Positions 21,093 to 33,300 of a stretch of 64,000 nt of DNA are shown in pieces. Position 1 is the first letter of the stretch. Each line of letters begins with the position of its first letter. Both the position numbers and the translations under genes were made by a program. This DNA comes from Rhynchopus sp. YZ270_cl-10 (Eukaryota; Euglenozoa; Diplonemea; Diplonemida; Diplonemidae), in the NCBI GenBank assembly GCA_964035575.1, contig OZ037842.1:1488001-1552000 (forward strand), read 5' to 3'. Below the pieces are notes generated by a model. It saw only the letters and a program-made list of their open reading frames with translations. It was not told the DNA's origin and searched no databases.

Positions 21093-21539
21093 TCAAAGGG
21101 AATCAGGGGAGGCGGGGGGGTGGGAGATTTATCATTACGAATAAAAAAGGGGGGGTTTTTAAGCATTCGACGTGCGCTTGTACAGCATTTCGCTGTCTGG
21201 CATAATGTGGTCAATGGAGTCTGCGAGGTGTACACTTGAAGCCCTGTCCTGTGCATACCTTGTTGTTGTATTATTTGAGTGGTACATTGAATAGAACAAT
21301 GTGTGATTCTATCATTGAATACAGCTGAGCAGTTTTCGCACGTCACTCTATCTCCCGTCTCTGGACGGCCGGTCCTCCTCATGGTGCAAAACCCAATTCT
21401 TCCTTCCAGTCGTTTTACTATATGGCAGTACAGTGTTCCTGCTCCTTGCACTGCTTCATCATTTCATCCATCTCATTCACATTATATGCCGTAATTCTAC
21501 CATATATTATCTTTTTTTTTCAAACCTCACCACTCAGGG
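21093..21539. other. Short intergenic region
   Basis: 447 bp with no gene-like frame; it holds a G-rich patch and a moderately GC-rich stretch. It ends in a pyrimidine tract and CACTCAG directly before the next ATG. Confidence 0.5.
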
Positions 21540-23711
21540 ATGAACGTATACATTATCCGCCATGGTGAAAGAGAAGACCGTGCGGCGAACACGCTGTATA
21601 TGGGAGGGAATGACCCTGCCCTGACTGCCGAGGGCCTGCAGCAGGCGCAGCTGACCGGGAACAAACTGCGGGGTGCGGGGATCGACTTTGTGCTGTCGTC
21701 GCCGTTTCAGCGCACTGTGGAGACTGCGGTGGAGATCGCTGCGGTACTGGGCCTGGAGGTGGGTGTCGAGAACGGCCTCTCCGAGGTCCTCCTCGAGTCT
21801 ATGTACACCTGCGACCCTCTTACACCTAACTATGCCAAGAGACGGCGCCCTGAATGGCTTGCCGCATACATCTCTGACACATACTCCTCCGCACACGAAA
21901 TGCCGCGCTACCCTGAAGTCGAAAGCGCTGCAGTCCACCGCTGCCTCAACACCTTCTATATGTTGATCGTAAACTGCGTCAAAGCCAAAATGAAGAAACG
22001 GAGACCAAAAGGATACCACTGCGAGCCTACCCCACCTCTGAACAGCCGACGCACCGTCAACATTGTAGTGGTCACGCATGCTTTTGTAACGGAAACTATC
22101 GCACGCCATTTGGTGTCGTATTCGGCATCATCTCATCGAGGCGCCCACAGCTTTGAAGCACACTCTGTTACTGGAAGTGGCGGAGCTCTTAGCGTTCTGA
22201 ACTCCACAAGCGTGACATCTATGAAGGATTCGCTTCTTTCTGTCCCTGCTGTCGCAGCACCACAGATTCCTACCTGCAGCATCTGCCACTTCTCGATCGA
22301 CTCTCTAGGGAGCTTTGTGAACGACCCACCACCAAACTGCTCACTTTCCTCCTTCAAGTGGACAGTACACGAACTCTGCGACGTGGCTCATCTGCACTCT
22401 GCCCCAGCACAGCGTGTCCGTAAGCAGCAGCGTCACCCCTCTATTGCGACTGCATCGGATCTGCACGACTCAGCAAGCTGTCCACGTACCCCCCAAAAGG
22501 GTGACGCAAAGGACGCATTGGGGGTTCGCCGTTTGCACAAAAAAATGCGGACGTTAACAGAATCGCAGCCAATTGAACGGATCATTCAACTTTCGCAGAC
22601 AGAGGTAAAAAAGAAATGCTCTGATTTGAACATCGCAGTGCGACGGCATGAGGAGTTGATTAAAAAGCAAAGTCTCCTGATTTTGCGGCGAAACCTTCAA
22701 GTATCCAAGACTGCGCAAGTGATGGTAGGATGTGCTCCCCTATTTACCCGAATTTGCGGTTTTTTGGAGTCATTTGAAATAAAATCTGTAAACAATTCTT
22801 GTAAAAGCTTTGCATTTTGTTTGGGAAATGAAAGGTTCGCCCCTCACGTTCGAATGTGTTTGAAGAAGCTGCAGAGGGGGGCCGACCATCCCCCTTTACC
22901 GCCTCCGTCAACCACCCCACACAGCGAAAGGCTTACTGCGCAGTACACTTCAGCGTCGTTTTCGCAGTACCATTTGGACGACTCTTCGCAACCGCTGTTA
23001 AAATCATCGAAATCGTCGTCGGACCCTCCGCCAAGCCAAAGAGGAAATCTTGTTTACAGCGCTGCACCGGATCGTCCTCAAGCTAGAACCACATCCCATT
23101 CTTCGGACACCGGATCGCCTCATCCTGTTGCAATCCCGCTTCTTCTTCGTCTTGATGTTTCTGATGAAAGCTCTGAAGTTTCGCGAGATGCAGCCGACTT
23201 TACCCCTAAAAGAGAACGGTTAAGTCGGACACCTACACGACCCAAACCTAGACCTGCAGAGTTGCGTGATGTGCTACCATCGGGGTTTCATGTCTCCCCT
23301 CCAGGAATCATGAGGGAAGCGGAATTGAACGTTGCTAGTCTGCCTAGAGCAAAGAGCAGGATGAGTGGGATGGGGAGTGAAACGAAGGTCAGACCTTTGC
23401 GGGAGTACCTGCCGCAGGAGAGGAAGGTGAGGACGGATTTGTTTGGGGGTGCGTCACCAGAGCAGGGTGGTGGGGGTGGTGGTGGTGGCAGTGGCAGTGC
23501 GCCCTCCACCATCGAAATGATTGTGAACAGTGACAACCTTTCGAGGTGTCCAAGGTGGGATGACAGTGTAGGATGCGCACTATGGCGCGACAGCGTTGTC
23601 CCTGCACCAAGAACCAGCCCCACCTCTGCAGACCTCCAACCCGGAATCCCACAACCCACTCTTCAGCAACGCCTTGCAGAAAGAATTCACCGTTCCGTTC
23701 TCTCTCCTTGA
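21540..23711 (+). CDS. Histidine phosphatase (phosphoglycerate mutase-like) with long tail
   Basis: A 723-residue protein. Residues 1-200 are a histidine phosphatase domain: RHGE at residues 7-10 (phospho-accepting His8), SSPFQRTVETA at about 56-66 with the conserved Arg, and the second catalytic His in VVVTHAF (His180). The order resembles the UBASH3/STS-type branch, which acts on phosphoproteins or small phosphates; the substrate is not predictable. The rest is not conserved: polar linkers, a segment around residues 395-450 (APLFTRICGFLESFEIKSVNN) that faintly resembles an F-box, and Pro/Ser-rich and Gly-run sequence. The stop TGA is followed by AGGTAAAA, so a further exon cannot be excluded. 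The start is the first ATG, two bases after a CAG acceptor-like site. Confidence 0.85.
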   Translation: MNVYIIRHGEREDRAANTLYMGGNDPALTAEGLQQAQLTGNKLRGAGIDFVLSSPFQRTVETAVEIAAVLGLEVGVENGLSEVLLESMYTCDPLTPNYAKRRRPEWLAAYISDTYSSAHEMPRYPEVESAAVHRCLNTFYMLIVNCVKAKMKKRRPKGYHCEPTPPLNSRRTVNIVVVTHAFVTETIARHLVSYSASSHRGAHSFEAHSVTGSGGALSVLNSTSVTSMKDSLLSVPAVAAPQIPTCSICHFSIDSLGSFVNDPPPNCSLSSFKWTVHELCDVAHLHSAPAQRVRKQQRHPSIATASDLHDSASCPRTPQKGDAKDALGVRRLHKKMRTLTESQPIERIIQLSQTEVKKKCSDLNIAVRRHEELIKKQSLLILRRNLQVSKTAQVMVGCAPLFTRICGFLESFEIKSVNNSCKSFAFCLGNERFAPHVRMCLKKLQRGADHPPLPPPSTTPHSERLTAQYTSASFSQYHLDDSSQPLLKSSKSSSDPPPSQRGNLVYSAAPDRPQARTTSHSSDTGSPHPVAIPLLLRLDVSDESSEVSRDAADFTPKRERLSRTPTRPKPRPAELRDVLPSGFHVSPPGIMREAELNVASLPRAKSRMSGMGSETKVRPLREYLPQERKVRTDLFGGASPEQGGGGGGGGSGSAPSTIEMIVNSDNLSRCPRWDDSVGCALWRDSVVPAPRTSPTSADLQPGIPQPTLQQRLAERIHRSVLSP

Positions 23712-24319
23712 AGGTAAAAAAAATGGTCTTTTTTTTTCAAAAAAAAAAAAACTCTCAAAAAAATTTTGCACCTTTTGGTGCATTTAGATTGGGTTAGGGT
23801 CGGGAGGGTTGTTGCATCGTGCACTTTCTGATAGTATTTGTAACCATTAATACATCAAAAGAAAGATACGCAAAAAAAATATACGAGAACAGCGAGCATT
23901 AGAGGGGGGGAGGGCAGATCATAGATAAAATGAAGAAATGTAAGCCAAAAATAAATTTTCCCAGAAGAGCGTGCTCTTTTGGGGGGGCTTTTTTTTTTTT
24001 TTGTTAAAAACAAGGCGCGAAGAAAGCTCTTGCTTTAGCGGGATTAGGTGTTCAGATTTTTTTTTGTTTTTTTTTTGTTTTTTAGATTTTCCGCCGGCAG
24101 AATTACATGACGGTACCTCAAACATGAATATCATTTCAGGCGAAATTTCCTTTTTTGCAAAAACCTATACTGAAATAATTTTGATCTCTCATTACGAAGC
24201 ACGCAACTAGAGTTGTTCTTCATTCCATATTTTTTTGTCTTTTCGCGAACCAAAAAATAATACCCCGCTCTCAAAAAAAGGGGATTCTTGTGTGTACATA
24301 AACCTTCGTCGTTTGTTTA

Positions 24320-24363
24320 GGTGACTAAGCACAGAGAGGCCTAGGTTCATCTTCTAAATTTTT
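24320..24363 (+). repeat. Repeat family A copy
   Basis: GGTGACTAAGCACAGAGAGG then CCTAGGTTCATCTTCTAAA. One mismatch is present in the upper stem compared with the consensus. Confidence 0.55.
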
Positions 24364-24911
24364 CCTTTGTTTTTTTGACAAATGATGTTTGTGGATATTT
24401 CAAACAGAAATGCATTGGAAAAGAAAGAAAACGAAAATGAAAACGAAAACGAAAACCCGGTATGTCAATTGCCTTGTAACAAAGTGGATTTGTCACAATG
24501 GCTTAAACCCCTCCCACCACCACACAACACCCTACGCCAAAAAACAAATCTATTCATTAGAAATAATCTGTTTTTTTCTTCTCCCCCGCATATGATTAAG
24601 TTTTTGATAAGGGAACAGATACGGTGTGTGCCCGCAGGCTTGGTAATATTTTTTTCTACATTGCCTCACACCATATCTTCAGTTAAAAAAAAGGACGCAA
24701 AGAGCTTTTGCGGTGCAACAAATGTATGACAGCTCTTTGTTTTTCTTGCCTTTTTTTTTAAAATAGTTCCCTGCGTGATCGTCGTCCCTGATCGTCGTCA
24801 GGCGGTTGAGACGTTTTGCACTTTTCAACGTTTCTTTATTTTCTTCTTTTTCTTTGTTTGGGTACATTTAGTACACCCTATTATACCTTCTATTCAGTAG
24901 AATAGTTAGTA

Positions 24912-25011
24912 CCGTATTCGTAAATATGTTCGACCGTAATAAAGTTCGTCATTTTCCGGATTTTTCTGGAAGTTCGACACTTTTTACGGTCGAACATATT
25001 TACGAATACGG
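24912..25011. mobile_element. MITE, CCGTATTCG family, 100 bp
   Basis: Near-perfect inverted ends of about 28 bp, starting CCGTATTCGTAAATATG and closing with its complement, flanked by TA at 24910-24911 and 25012-25013. The centre carries TTTTTCTGGAAGTTCGAC, shared with the copy at 49137. Confidence 0.8.
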
Positions 25012-25828
25012 TATATGAAACAATTCTTTTCTTTTTCTTTCATCACATCGGATTCCATCTCGACACAATATCCCGTGAGGGCATTATTCGTCGCTTTTGA
25101 AAAAAAAAATGATTAGAGACACTATCCGGGAAATAATTCCTTATGTCTCTAGCAGCTGACCGCTCGAAGAACAGCCGATGGACTATGTCAGGAGGACTAC
25201 TGGTAGTGCTACTTAGTCCAAAGGATTAGTGTTACACCAGTAATATTACTACGTTTAGTCGTTATCGACTAGTAGTTTCATTAGGTTGTACCTCTTTTTT
25301 TTTTTTCTCGTCTTCCACAGAAAGGCGTGCTAAGCTTTCCTCAGAGGTGAGTGGTTCTGTTCTTCGTTTAAAAAGGTTGGTTGATTTGAAGCTGGGGGAT
25401 CTTATAAACTTCTTCTTTTTTTCGTAGCCAACAGGCTGCCACTATTTCTCTTGCTTATGAGGCGTAAAAGAGACGGAGTTCTGCTCATTTTGAGCTTCTT
25501 AAGTTCCCCCTTTTCCATTTTTTTTTCTCTTTCTTCATGAGGCAATTAGAGTTACGCCTCTTTCCCCCCCCCCTCCCATTTATTCACCCCATATTTTCTT
25601 CCCCTCCTCCCCCCCAAAAACCCACCATCTGTTGTAGCAAAGTGGACTATTTTGCCCACCCATATCCTCTCTCTCTCTCTCTCTCCCCCTCATACCTGAA
25701 TTTTTTTGTTCTGCTCTCCCGATCCTCCCAACGACCCTGTCCTGTTCACATCCTTCCCCTTCCCCTTTCCCTTCCCCTCCCTCTCCCCGCTTCAGAAAAA
25801 CCGCGTTCAAAGAGAAAAAAAACACACA

Positions 25829-26770
25829 ATGGAAGATGGGATTATGTACCTGAAAGGGTTGAGCCCTGTTCAACAGGCCTTGGCTGGAACGTTGTTCACA
25901 TGGGGTGTGACTGCACTGGGCGCTGCTGTGGTGCTCATTGAGCCTCTTCTCCCTGGATCAGACGCAAAAAGGCAGCAGTTCCTTGATCTTTGCTACGGCT
26001 TTTCTGGCGGGGTGATGCTTGCTGCGTCGTACTTTTCGTTGCTGGCCCCGGCGGTTGCAATTTCAGAAAAAATTCCGTTCTATGCGGACACCACTATCGT
26101 ACCACGTCTTGATGGAAACGGTGGCATTAATTTAGTGTTTTTGCCTGCAGTGGTAGGGTTTTTAGTGGGAGTCCTCTTTGTGTTGCTTGGGGACTGGTTT
26201 GTTGCACGGTATCTTGACAAGAAGGACGTCGGGTTTTCCAAAAAGAACGACGACGAATCGATCCAACTTGCCGCAGAATTGAAGGCAAAGCGAACCTCGT
26301 GGAGGAGAGTGCTGCTTCTTGTTGCTGCTATTACTATTCATAATATTCCTGAAGGAATGGCCATTGGAGTGGGCTTTGGTGCACTTGGTGGCAAATCCTG
26401 CGAGCTTTTGGGGTGCTCCTTCTCTGATGCATTCAACCTCGCAATTGGTATCGGTCTTCAGAACTTCCCCGAAGGCATGGCAGTGTCGCTTCCTCTTCGC
26501 AGGCAGGGTGTTCCCATCTCCACATGTCTCTTCTACGGTCAGCTAAGCGGAATGGTCGAACCCATCGCCGGAGTCTTAGGAGCGCTGTTAGTCACCCAGC
26601 TCGAGCCCATCCTCCCGTATGCGATGTCTTTTGCCGCAGGTGCTATGGTCTTTGTCGTCATTGATGACCTCGTCCCCGAAAGCCACCAACACGGAAATGG
26701 AAGGATTGCAAGTCTCGGATGCGTTTTTGGATTTCTCCTGATGATGACGTTGGACCTCGCGTTGGGATGA
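25829..26770 (+). CDS. ZIP-family metal transporter (ZIP11/GufA-like)
   Basis: A 313-residue integral membrane protein of the ZIP family, which moves zinc or similar divalent metals toward the cytosol. Signature metal-site motifs are visible: HNIPEG (171-176) and QNFPEG (211-216) in the two central helices, and Glu244 in SGMVEPIAG in the next. About eight hydrophobic segments are present (starting near residues 16, 55, 103, 160, 205, 235, 262, 295). The loop between helices 3 and 4 is short and lacks a His-rich run, as in the ZIP11/GufA/ZupT-type branch. The ATG at 25829 is chosen because the 41 upstream in-frame codons translate a CT-rich leader that includes the acceptor-like CTTCAG. Confidence 0.93.
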   Translation: MEDGIMYLKGLSPVQQALAGTLFTWGVTALGAAVVLIEPLLPGSDAKRQQFLDLCYGFSGGVMLAASYFSLLAPAVAISEKIPFYADTTIVPRLDGNGGINLVFLPAVVGFLVGVLFVLLGDWFVARYLDKKDVGFSKKNDDESIQLAAELKAKRTSWRRVLLLVAAITIHNIPEGMAIGVGFGALGGKSCELLGCSFSDAFNLAIGIGLQNFPEGMAVSLPLRRQGVPISTCLFYGQLSGMVEPIAGVLGALLVTQLEPILPYAMSFAAGAMVFVVIDDLVPESHQHGNGRIASLGCVFGFLLMMTLDLALG

Positions 26771-27394
26771 AATTGGATGGGAGGCATTTTTTTGTGTCAT
26801 GTTAAAAAAAAAAATGTGGACAGAAAGAAAAAGACAGTGGAGATTGCACAACTGTGGCAACACAACCCGAGGCAACTATACTACTCCAACAATTTATCAA
26901 AAAAAAAGAGGAGTTTTTGTGTTGACAACGTAAGAGATGAGGAAAAAGAGAGTTTCTCAATTACTTTTGATGAAACGGAAAAAAAAATAAATAATATTGT
27001 TGCATAATATGTGGCAATAATGAGAATAAATGTGATTACGAAAAGGAGAGGTTGTATAATAAAAAACGCACACACAAACACACCCCAATTATTCCCATTG
27101 TCAAAAATGGTGAAGCTAACAACAACGACAACAAAAGCAGATTTTTTTTTCTTTTCTTCCCTTTCTCCCAACCCAACCCACCCATATAAATCCTGCCACA
27201 CAAAAACCCAGAGAAAAGCACACCCTACACAATACCCCATTTCCCCCCCCTCCCCTTTTCTTCCCTCCCTAACCATAGCTCATAAGTAGAGTTGACAGGG
27301 GGGGAAGGGGTTAGTCCCCATCCCCCCCGTATACCCCCCGCCATATTTTTTTCTTTTTTTTTTTCGTTTTTTTTTCCCCTCCCCTTTTGTGGGG
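26771..27394. other. Intergenic region
   Basis: 624 bp with repeat D at 26833-26908, then AT-rich DNA, a CCCACC-rich stretch and T runs. Nothing else was seen. Confidence 0.5.
26833..26908 (+). repeat. Repeat family D, copy 2
   Basis: Nearly the same sequence as 12610-12680 (ACAGTGGAGATTGCACAAC...), with the outer stem TGGAG/CTCCA. It lies 60 bp past the stop of the ZIP gene. Confidence 0.65.
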
Positions 27395-30300
27395 ATGAAG
27401 CTTTGTTGGTTTATTGTGTTATGTGCTGTGGGTGGGTGGGGTGCGGTTTCACCAGGGAGTTTACCGGCGCCGGTGTTTCCGGCGGAAGAGATCGTTCTGA
27501 ATCGAACAGCGGTCTGCAGTTTCTGCTGGTCCAAGCATAACTCTGCATGTGTTGTAGGGATTTCCGCGGAAAATATTGATCCTTTTCCCTACTCAAACTC
27601 CGTGGTAAATGCCTATATTTGCGCTTATAGTGGAACCGACACTATGCCATCTCAAAATATCAGCTTTCTCTTCGACCCAACGGAGGACTCCTGCTCTGAA
27701 ATACCACACTCCTATTTTTGCCCGGTAGGTGTTCTTAAAAATGCGTGCTCTTCGTGTATTTTAAGAGAGCAAAGCAAAGGGGGGGCGGCGCCGTGTATTG
27801 ATGTAGACAGCTATGTACGGACCAAAGAAAACTATTGTTTGGAATCCTCGATTTATGAGTGTGAGGATTATGTGTTGGGGGGAGGGATTGCGGGGTTGTG
27901 GTGTGGTGCGCAGTTTTACGTTGACTTTGAGTTTGCGGATTTGCGGGGAACAAATTTAATAGAAAGCGTTCGCGCGCAGATTGCCGGATCCGAAACAGAG
28001 TTTCCTAGCCTGCCATTTACGATGCCAGAAGAACGAAGATTCCCATTCATATCTGACGCAGAGCTCGAATTCATTGATGATGCTTGCACCGCCACAATAA
28101 ATTACGACCCACAAGAAATCGTTCCCCTCTACGGGCAAATGGTGCCAGACTTTATCGGAGATGAAAGGGGGTATTGCTTGAATATCGTCTCATTTCCAGG
28201 CTTATCCGTTGTACCTTCAGGTGAAGGCCTCTTGGCATGCTCCGCGAGAGTAGGCTTTTCGATTTGGTGTCCGGACTATAGAATGTTCACGTTGTACACC
28301 CTTGGTGTGGGGATGAGAAGTCCTAGCTCATTTCCGTTGGAGATAGAGTTTGGAAACCGTGGGGAATATGAGGAGTGGTTCGATGAGGACTATCTTCTTA
28401 TCGACAATGGGGACGGGCCAGGGGAGGTGCCGGAATTGCATACGAATGACCTTCATTTTATAGCAGGGGGGTCGAATTTTGTGGCAAAGAATGTGTATGT
28501 GGATCGGTCCGGGGGGGTGTTCGATACGTACCCGAAAGTGGCGTATGAGACGGTGTTGGCGAGTAACGATGAAGGGTACCGTATCGGGCCGGTGCTGCCG
28601 CAGAGGGTTGCTGGGGTGGCGTGCAGTAGTGTTGCCCTCATTGTGCTGAACATGGCGCTTTGCAGTACCGGAGAGATCTTTACCATCACACCTCTTGACC
28701 ACACTTCAAGCATGATCCTCTCCGAAAATGACAGCAATTTCATCTTCTCTGATGCAACCACAAAGACCAAATACCAAACCACCTCCCTCATCGGCGTTTT
28801 AGATATGTCTGAAATCCAACTGGACAACACCTTCTGCTGGAAAAGCCGAACACAAAAGGTTCCCCTACAGACTCCGGTGGACGACGACGGGGAAGACGTT
28901 TATCGTTGGCATTTCAATGACAACATTCTGAGACAAGCACGGCAGTCATCACCTAATGTGAAGTCAGCAACTTGGAGAGGAAATGCGGACACTATTCAGT
29001 TAGTTGTCGTGACACGGGATAACTGCGTTGTTGCATATGATGTGGAAATTGATGGTGGCAGTCTACAGCAGGAGAGACACATCGTGCATTCGGGAGCGAT
29101 ACGGGGGGAGGTAGTTGGCCTGAGCAAGACTGAACGATTTGTCTATGCATACAATAAGACCTGTGTTTGGCGGTACCTTGCTTATGGTGAGCACTACCCT
29201 GTCCTGCAACAGAATTATTTAACCTTCTTCGCAGTCGGTCCTGCAGGAGACCCTAAGCCCCCTGCCCTCACCATGACGCACCCCAACAAACGTCCCCTCT
29301 CTGGCAACGTTTTCACGGTGCCGATCCTGCACATCCAGAAGATCTTCCCCATTGCTCGCGACGATGCTTCCGACACAGCAGATATCTACATGGTAGTGAA
29401 ACGCTTTGGCCTTCCCGCACTGTGTACAGGCTGCCCAACAGAGGAATACACAGTACTCTCCGAGGTCATGATGAGGACAGAGACGGATGTCATATTCAGG
29501 GTAGGGCAGAGGAAGTTGAACTTCAGCTTCGCCGATACAGACCTCAGCAGTGCTACGCCCATAGTGGATATCTGTGTGTCCGAGCACAACGTTCTGAAGC
29601 TTGAGTCCAGGCCGCTAAGCGGCGGTGGTACATTTGAGGGTGTTGTCGCGCAAGAAAAGGAGACCGTGCTGATCATGGCGTTAGACAACGCGCTCAAAGC
29701 GTTTAAACTCCGCGATGGAACCACCCCGGTGCTTTTCGCAAAGCTGTACTTCCCAGGCGGGGTGACGCCCGTCTCGGTTTCGCTTGCATCCGAGGTGATA
29801 GGGAATTTGCACTATCAAAAGATTTTTGTTGGTCTCCACGACGGCTTTTTGGTGTATCTCCGCACGCTACATGAATTAGAATCGAATGATTCTCCAGACT
29901 TCACTGGGTCATACATTTTCGTTGGCGGGACCCTTACTAAGGTGCCTTTTGTCGAATTTTACAACGACTTCGATGACTACGAGACAAAGAACTTTACGGG
30001 GCATGGTTCATCACCCTGGGAGGGTTCAATGGTGATAGATCAAGACCAATATGCCCCTGGGTACGGCACGAAGAACACCGACGCAATGCCTTACCTGAGT
30101 GCAACACCTCACGACTTCATCGGTGGCGCAGTCTTCACGGGCACCACAAACGTCATCGCTTACTTCTCAAACGGCGTTGTCACCATCTTCAACACAAAGA
30201 TCAACCTTTCCGTCAAAACCATCGCCCTGCGTACAGGCAATGGCGTTGCTGTTGTGTGGATGCGCTTTCTCTCCTCCACCCGCCTCATTGTATGTTCTTT

Positions 30301-33300
30301 GTGCACCCACGGCGCCTGCCCTGTGGATGACAGTTTAGCGGCGGTGGTGCACATTGACTTTCCATATTCAAACCCAAGCGTTGATGGCGTTATGCTAAGC
30401 GACGACGACAAACGCACACACTCTGTTTTCACTGCCGCGAATGGACTGTCCCAAGCATTTAACGAGGTAGATGGATGCCAATTCTGCTCCGACCTGCTCG
30501 CACTGTGGAGCATGGACCCTTATGACGGCCCACTGCTTTATCTCTACGATCTGCGCACCCTTGACTTTCTCCCTTTCCCTTCTGAATCCGGAATCGGTCT
30601 CCCCCTCCCAACAGATGCAATCCGCAAAGAAGGTGGCGGTGTCTTCATGGGACCATTTCTCGTCATAATGGGAAGCACTCAACTGTACGTCTATAATGTG
30701 TCAAATGTGGAGTATCCGCACAATTTGTATTCATCGTTTAATGTTCCAAGCGCAGAGGAGCTGACAACAATGGATGCCAACGATGTCGCAGCGAGGCAGA
30801 AGGACCTGATGCGGCTGGATGAGAACTACGCGATAGAGTACCCTTTTTCTACGGCGGAGTTTATTCCGACGGGGATTTGGATGAAGAGAGTTCAGAACTT
30901 TTGGATGGGGCAGAACCTCTCTAATAGCTACGACGCCGTTATCGTACGAAGCACTGCCGTAAGCCGCGACTGCGTAGAAAACTGCGACATGCTACAGGTC
31001 TTCCGCATGGAGCACGTCGACAGCCGTCTCTTCGACAACCCAGTAGGCTCGCTCCGCTACTCCTCCGCAATAAACGCACACCCCCACTTCGCAGAGAACT
31101 ACCAGCGCGGCATTTACCTCCCCCTCCACGTCCCCACCCTCCACGGCGTGGAGGAATACTTCATCGACATGACAGTAGTAAACGCTACCCTCAAACTCAC
31201 CCCCATCAGGGTCATGTCCAGAGAGGTCGTGAGCGGCGGAACCTTTTCCTCAATGACCACCGTCTCATTCGATTATTACGCAAACCGGATGCTTACAGTG
31301 GGCTTCACTGGAACGGGGTTTCAACGATTCGACAAAAGCTATCTCTTATGGGACGCAGCGCACAATGGTTTATCGGACGGTGTGATAGGGGAATACAAAA
31401 TATCCGAATCGCGCTGTTCATTTACCGACTCCAACAACAACGCGAGGATGGAGGCACTTCATTTGGAGATGCAAAACCTTGAGGGCCAGGTTCCGGTTAA
31501 CTTTCAAGAGGGCGGGGCATGGAATTGGGCGTTCACGGCGCCATACTGCGGGAAGGCACCACGGAAGGTCGAACAAACGCTGTTTCTCCAGGGCGGCGGG
31601 ACAGACGACGTCCTAGAGTTCAACCTCCTTCTCTACAGCGAAGGTGGGCGCATCGCCTTTCTCGATGCGGACGTCTTCCTCCCCGGCCTCACACAGCAGC
31701 GCCACGCACAGGATGAACTCCACGAGGTCGCGCGCCTCTCCTATTCCAATGGAGCCAGGCGTCTCTGTGGAACCTGCAGCAGCGGTGGTGCCGTTGCCTC
31801 GCGTGACGATGCGTTATCCCTAGCGTTTGGCGTAATAGAGCTGAACAATCTGTACTCCTTCTCATACCAAAGACAGGAGGCAATGTTCGACAACATTGCA
31901 GTAGAGAACGACAAGAAACGCCGTGCCGGAATGGAAGACGACGTCATTCTTGTTGAGCGCCCTGCTGTCAACCGCCGCTTTAACAATGAAATGACCAACA
32001 CCTTTGAATGGTTCCAGGTCATCCACAAGACAAACGCACAAGAGACATTACCAACTCGAGGCAAGCTCCTTGTCGCATCTACAGGCTTCCACCTCTACCT
32101 CTTTGATATCCGCAAAGTGAACCAAATGTGGCAGGCCTACTCCAGCACCATACAGTCTTATCAAAGAACGCTCATGCAAGACCCAGAGATGTCCGCCATC
32201 TTGCAACAACTGAACCTGACAGAGCCCCCGGCTTTGTCGGACTTCTTCAAAACGAAGGGCCTCTTTGAGCGGTTTCAGAGTCTCTATGAGGGTTTTGATG
32301 CTGAACAGAATAAGTTTTTGAACCACCCTCCCATCCTGCAGCCGGTGGCTTCTGCAAAGCTGCCGAAGCTGCATCTCGCGGAGGCACATGAACTGCAGTA
32401 TCTGCACCTCGTGCAGATCAAGCGTGACCTGGTGTTCCACCATGCGCTCACAAACGATGGGGACAGCAGCTACACGCTGTACGCAACGTGGGGGCCGCAG
32501 ATGAGTGTCTTCCCCGGTGCGTATCGCGAGCTGAACTCCTATCACCGTGTCTCAGAAGCATTGCTCGAGGGCGCCGCAAAGAACCTTTACATCTACAAAA
32601 TATCCTTCGGCAATGAAATCACACAGCTCAGAGCAGTGCCGCTGATGAACGTAACATACTACCAGGGTGCATTCTACAAGAGCAAAGTGCTTATTGTGCT
32701 GTCCTCGCGTCCGGTGGAGAGTGTGGGTGGGGGTGGTATGGAGGGATGTGCGAATGCACAGAGCGAGGCTGCGCAGGAGAATTTGTATTCACTAAACTTC
32801 TTCACGGTGTTCAGCCAAAAGGTAGGCTTTCAGGGGCAGCTGCCGATCGAGCAGGCTAAGATCTTTCCGTTCCTTGCGGTGCACACAGCGTTGATAGAGG
32901 CGGGCGATGAAGGCGCCTCGCCTTTGGACGACATCCTCTCACTCGATGTGTACGAACAGAACTACTACTACACAGTCAACTTCAGCAAGGTGCTGAGCGT
33001 GGCGGTCCACAAAACACACCTCTTCGTGCACTTCCAGATGATGCTGATCCCTAGCCTAAAGGACGCAGCAGGGTCGCAGATGCTTCTCCCCCCACGGAAC
33101 TGTGTGATGGAGAGCATACAGCTCTTCAAGATTCATTATGACTTCAAATCGCACACCCTTGGGGAACCATCCAAAACACCTACCCTCACGTACCTGATGC
33201 GGGGGGACATTACCCGCAGGATCTTTGATTATCCGATGTCTGCAGACAATGGGAAACGGATTGGCGCGGACATGAAATTCAAAAGCCGTACCAAAAGCAA

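Larger units (their letters stand above)
23712..25828. other. Intergenic region
   Basis: About 2.1 kb, AT-rich. It holds repeat A (24320-24363), a diverged A copy (about 25390-25425), and a MITE (24912-25011). It also has a (CT)n run at 25669-25686 and a long pyrimidine tract ending in CTTCAG (25789-25797) before the ZIP gene. Confidence 0.5.
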
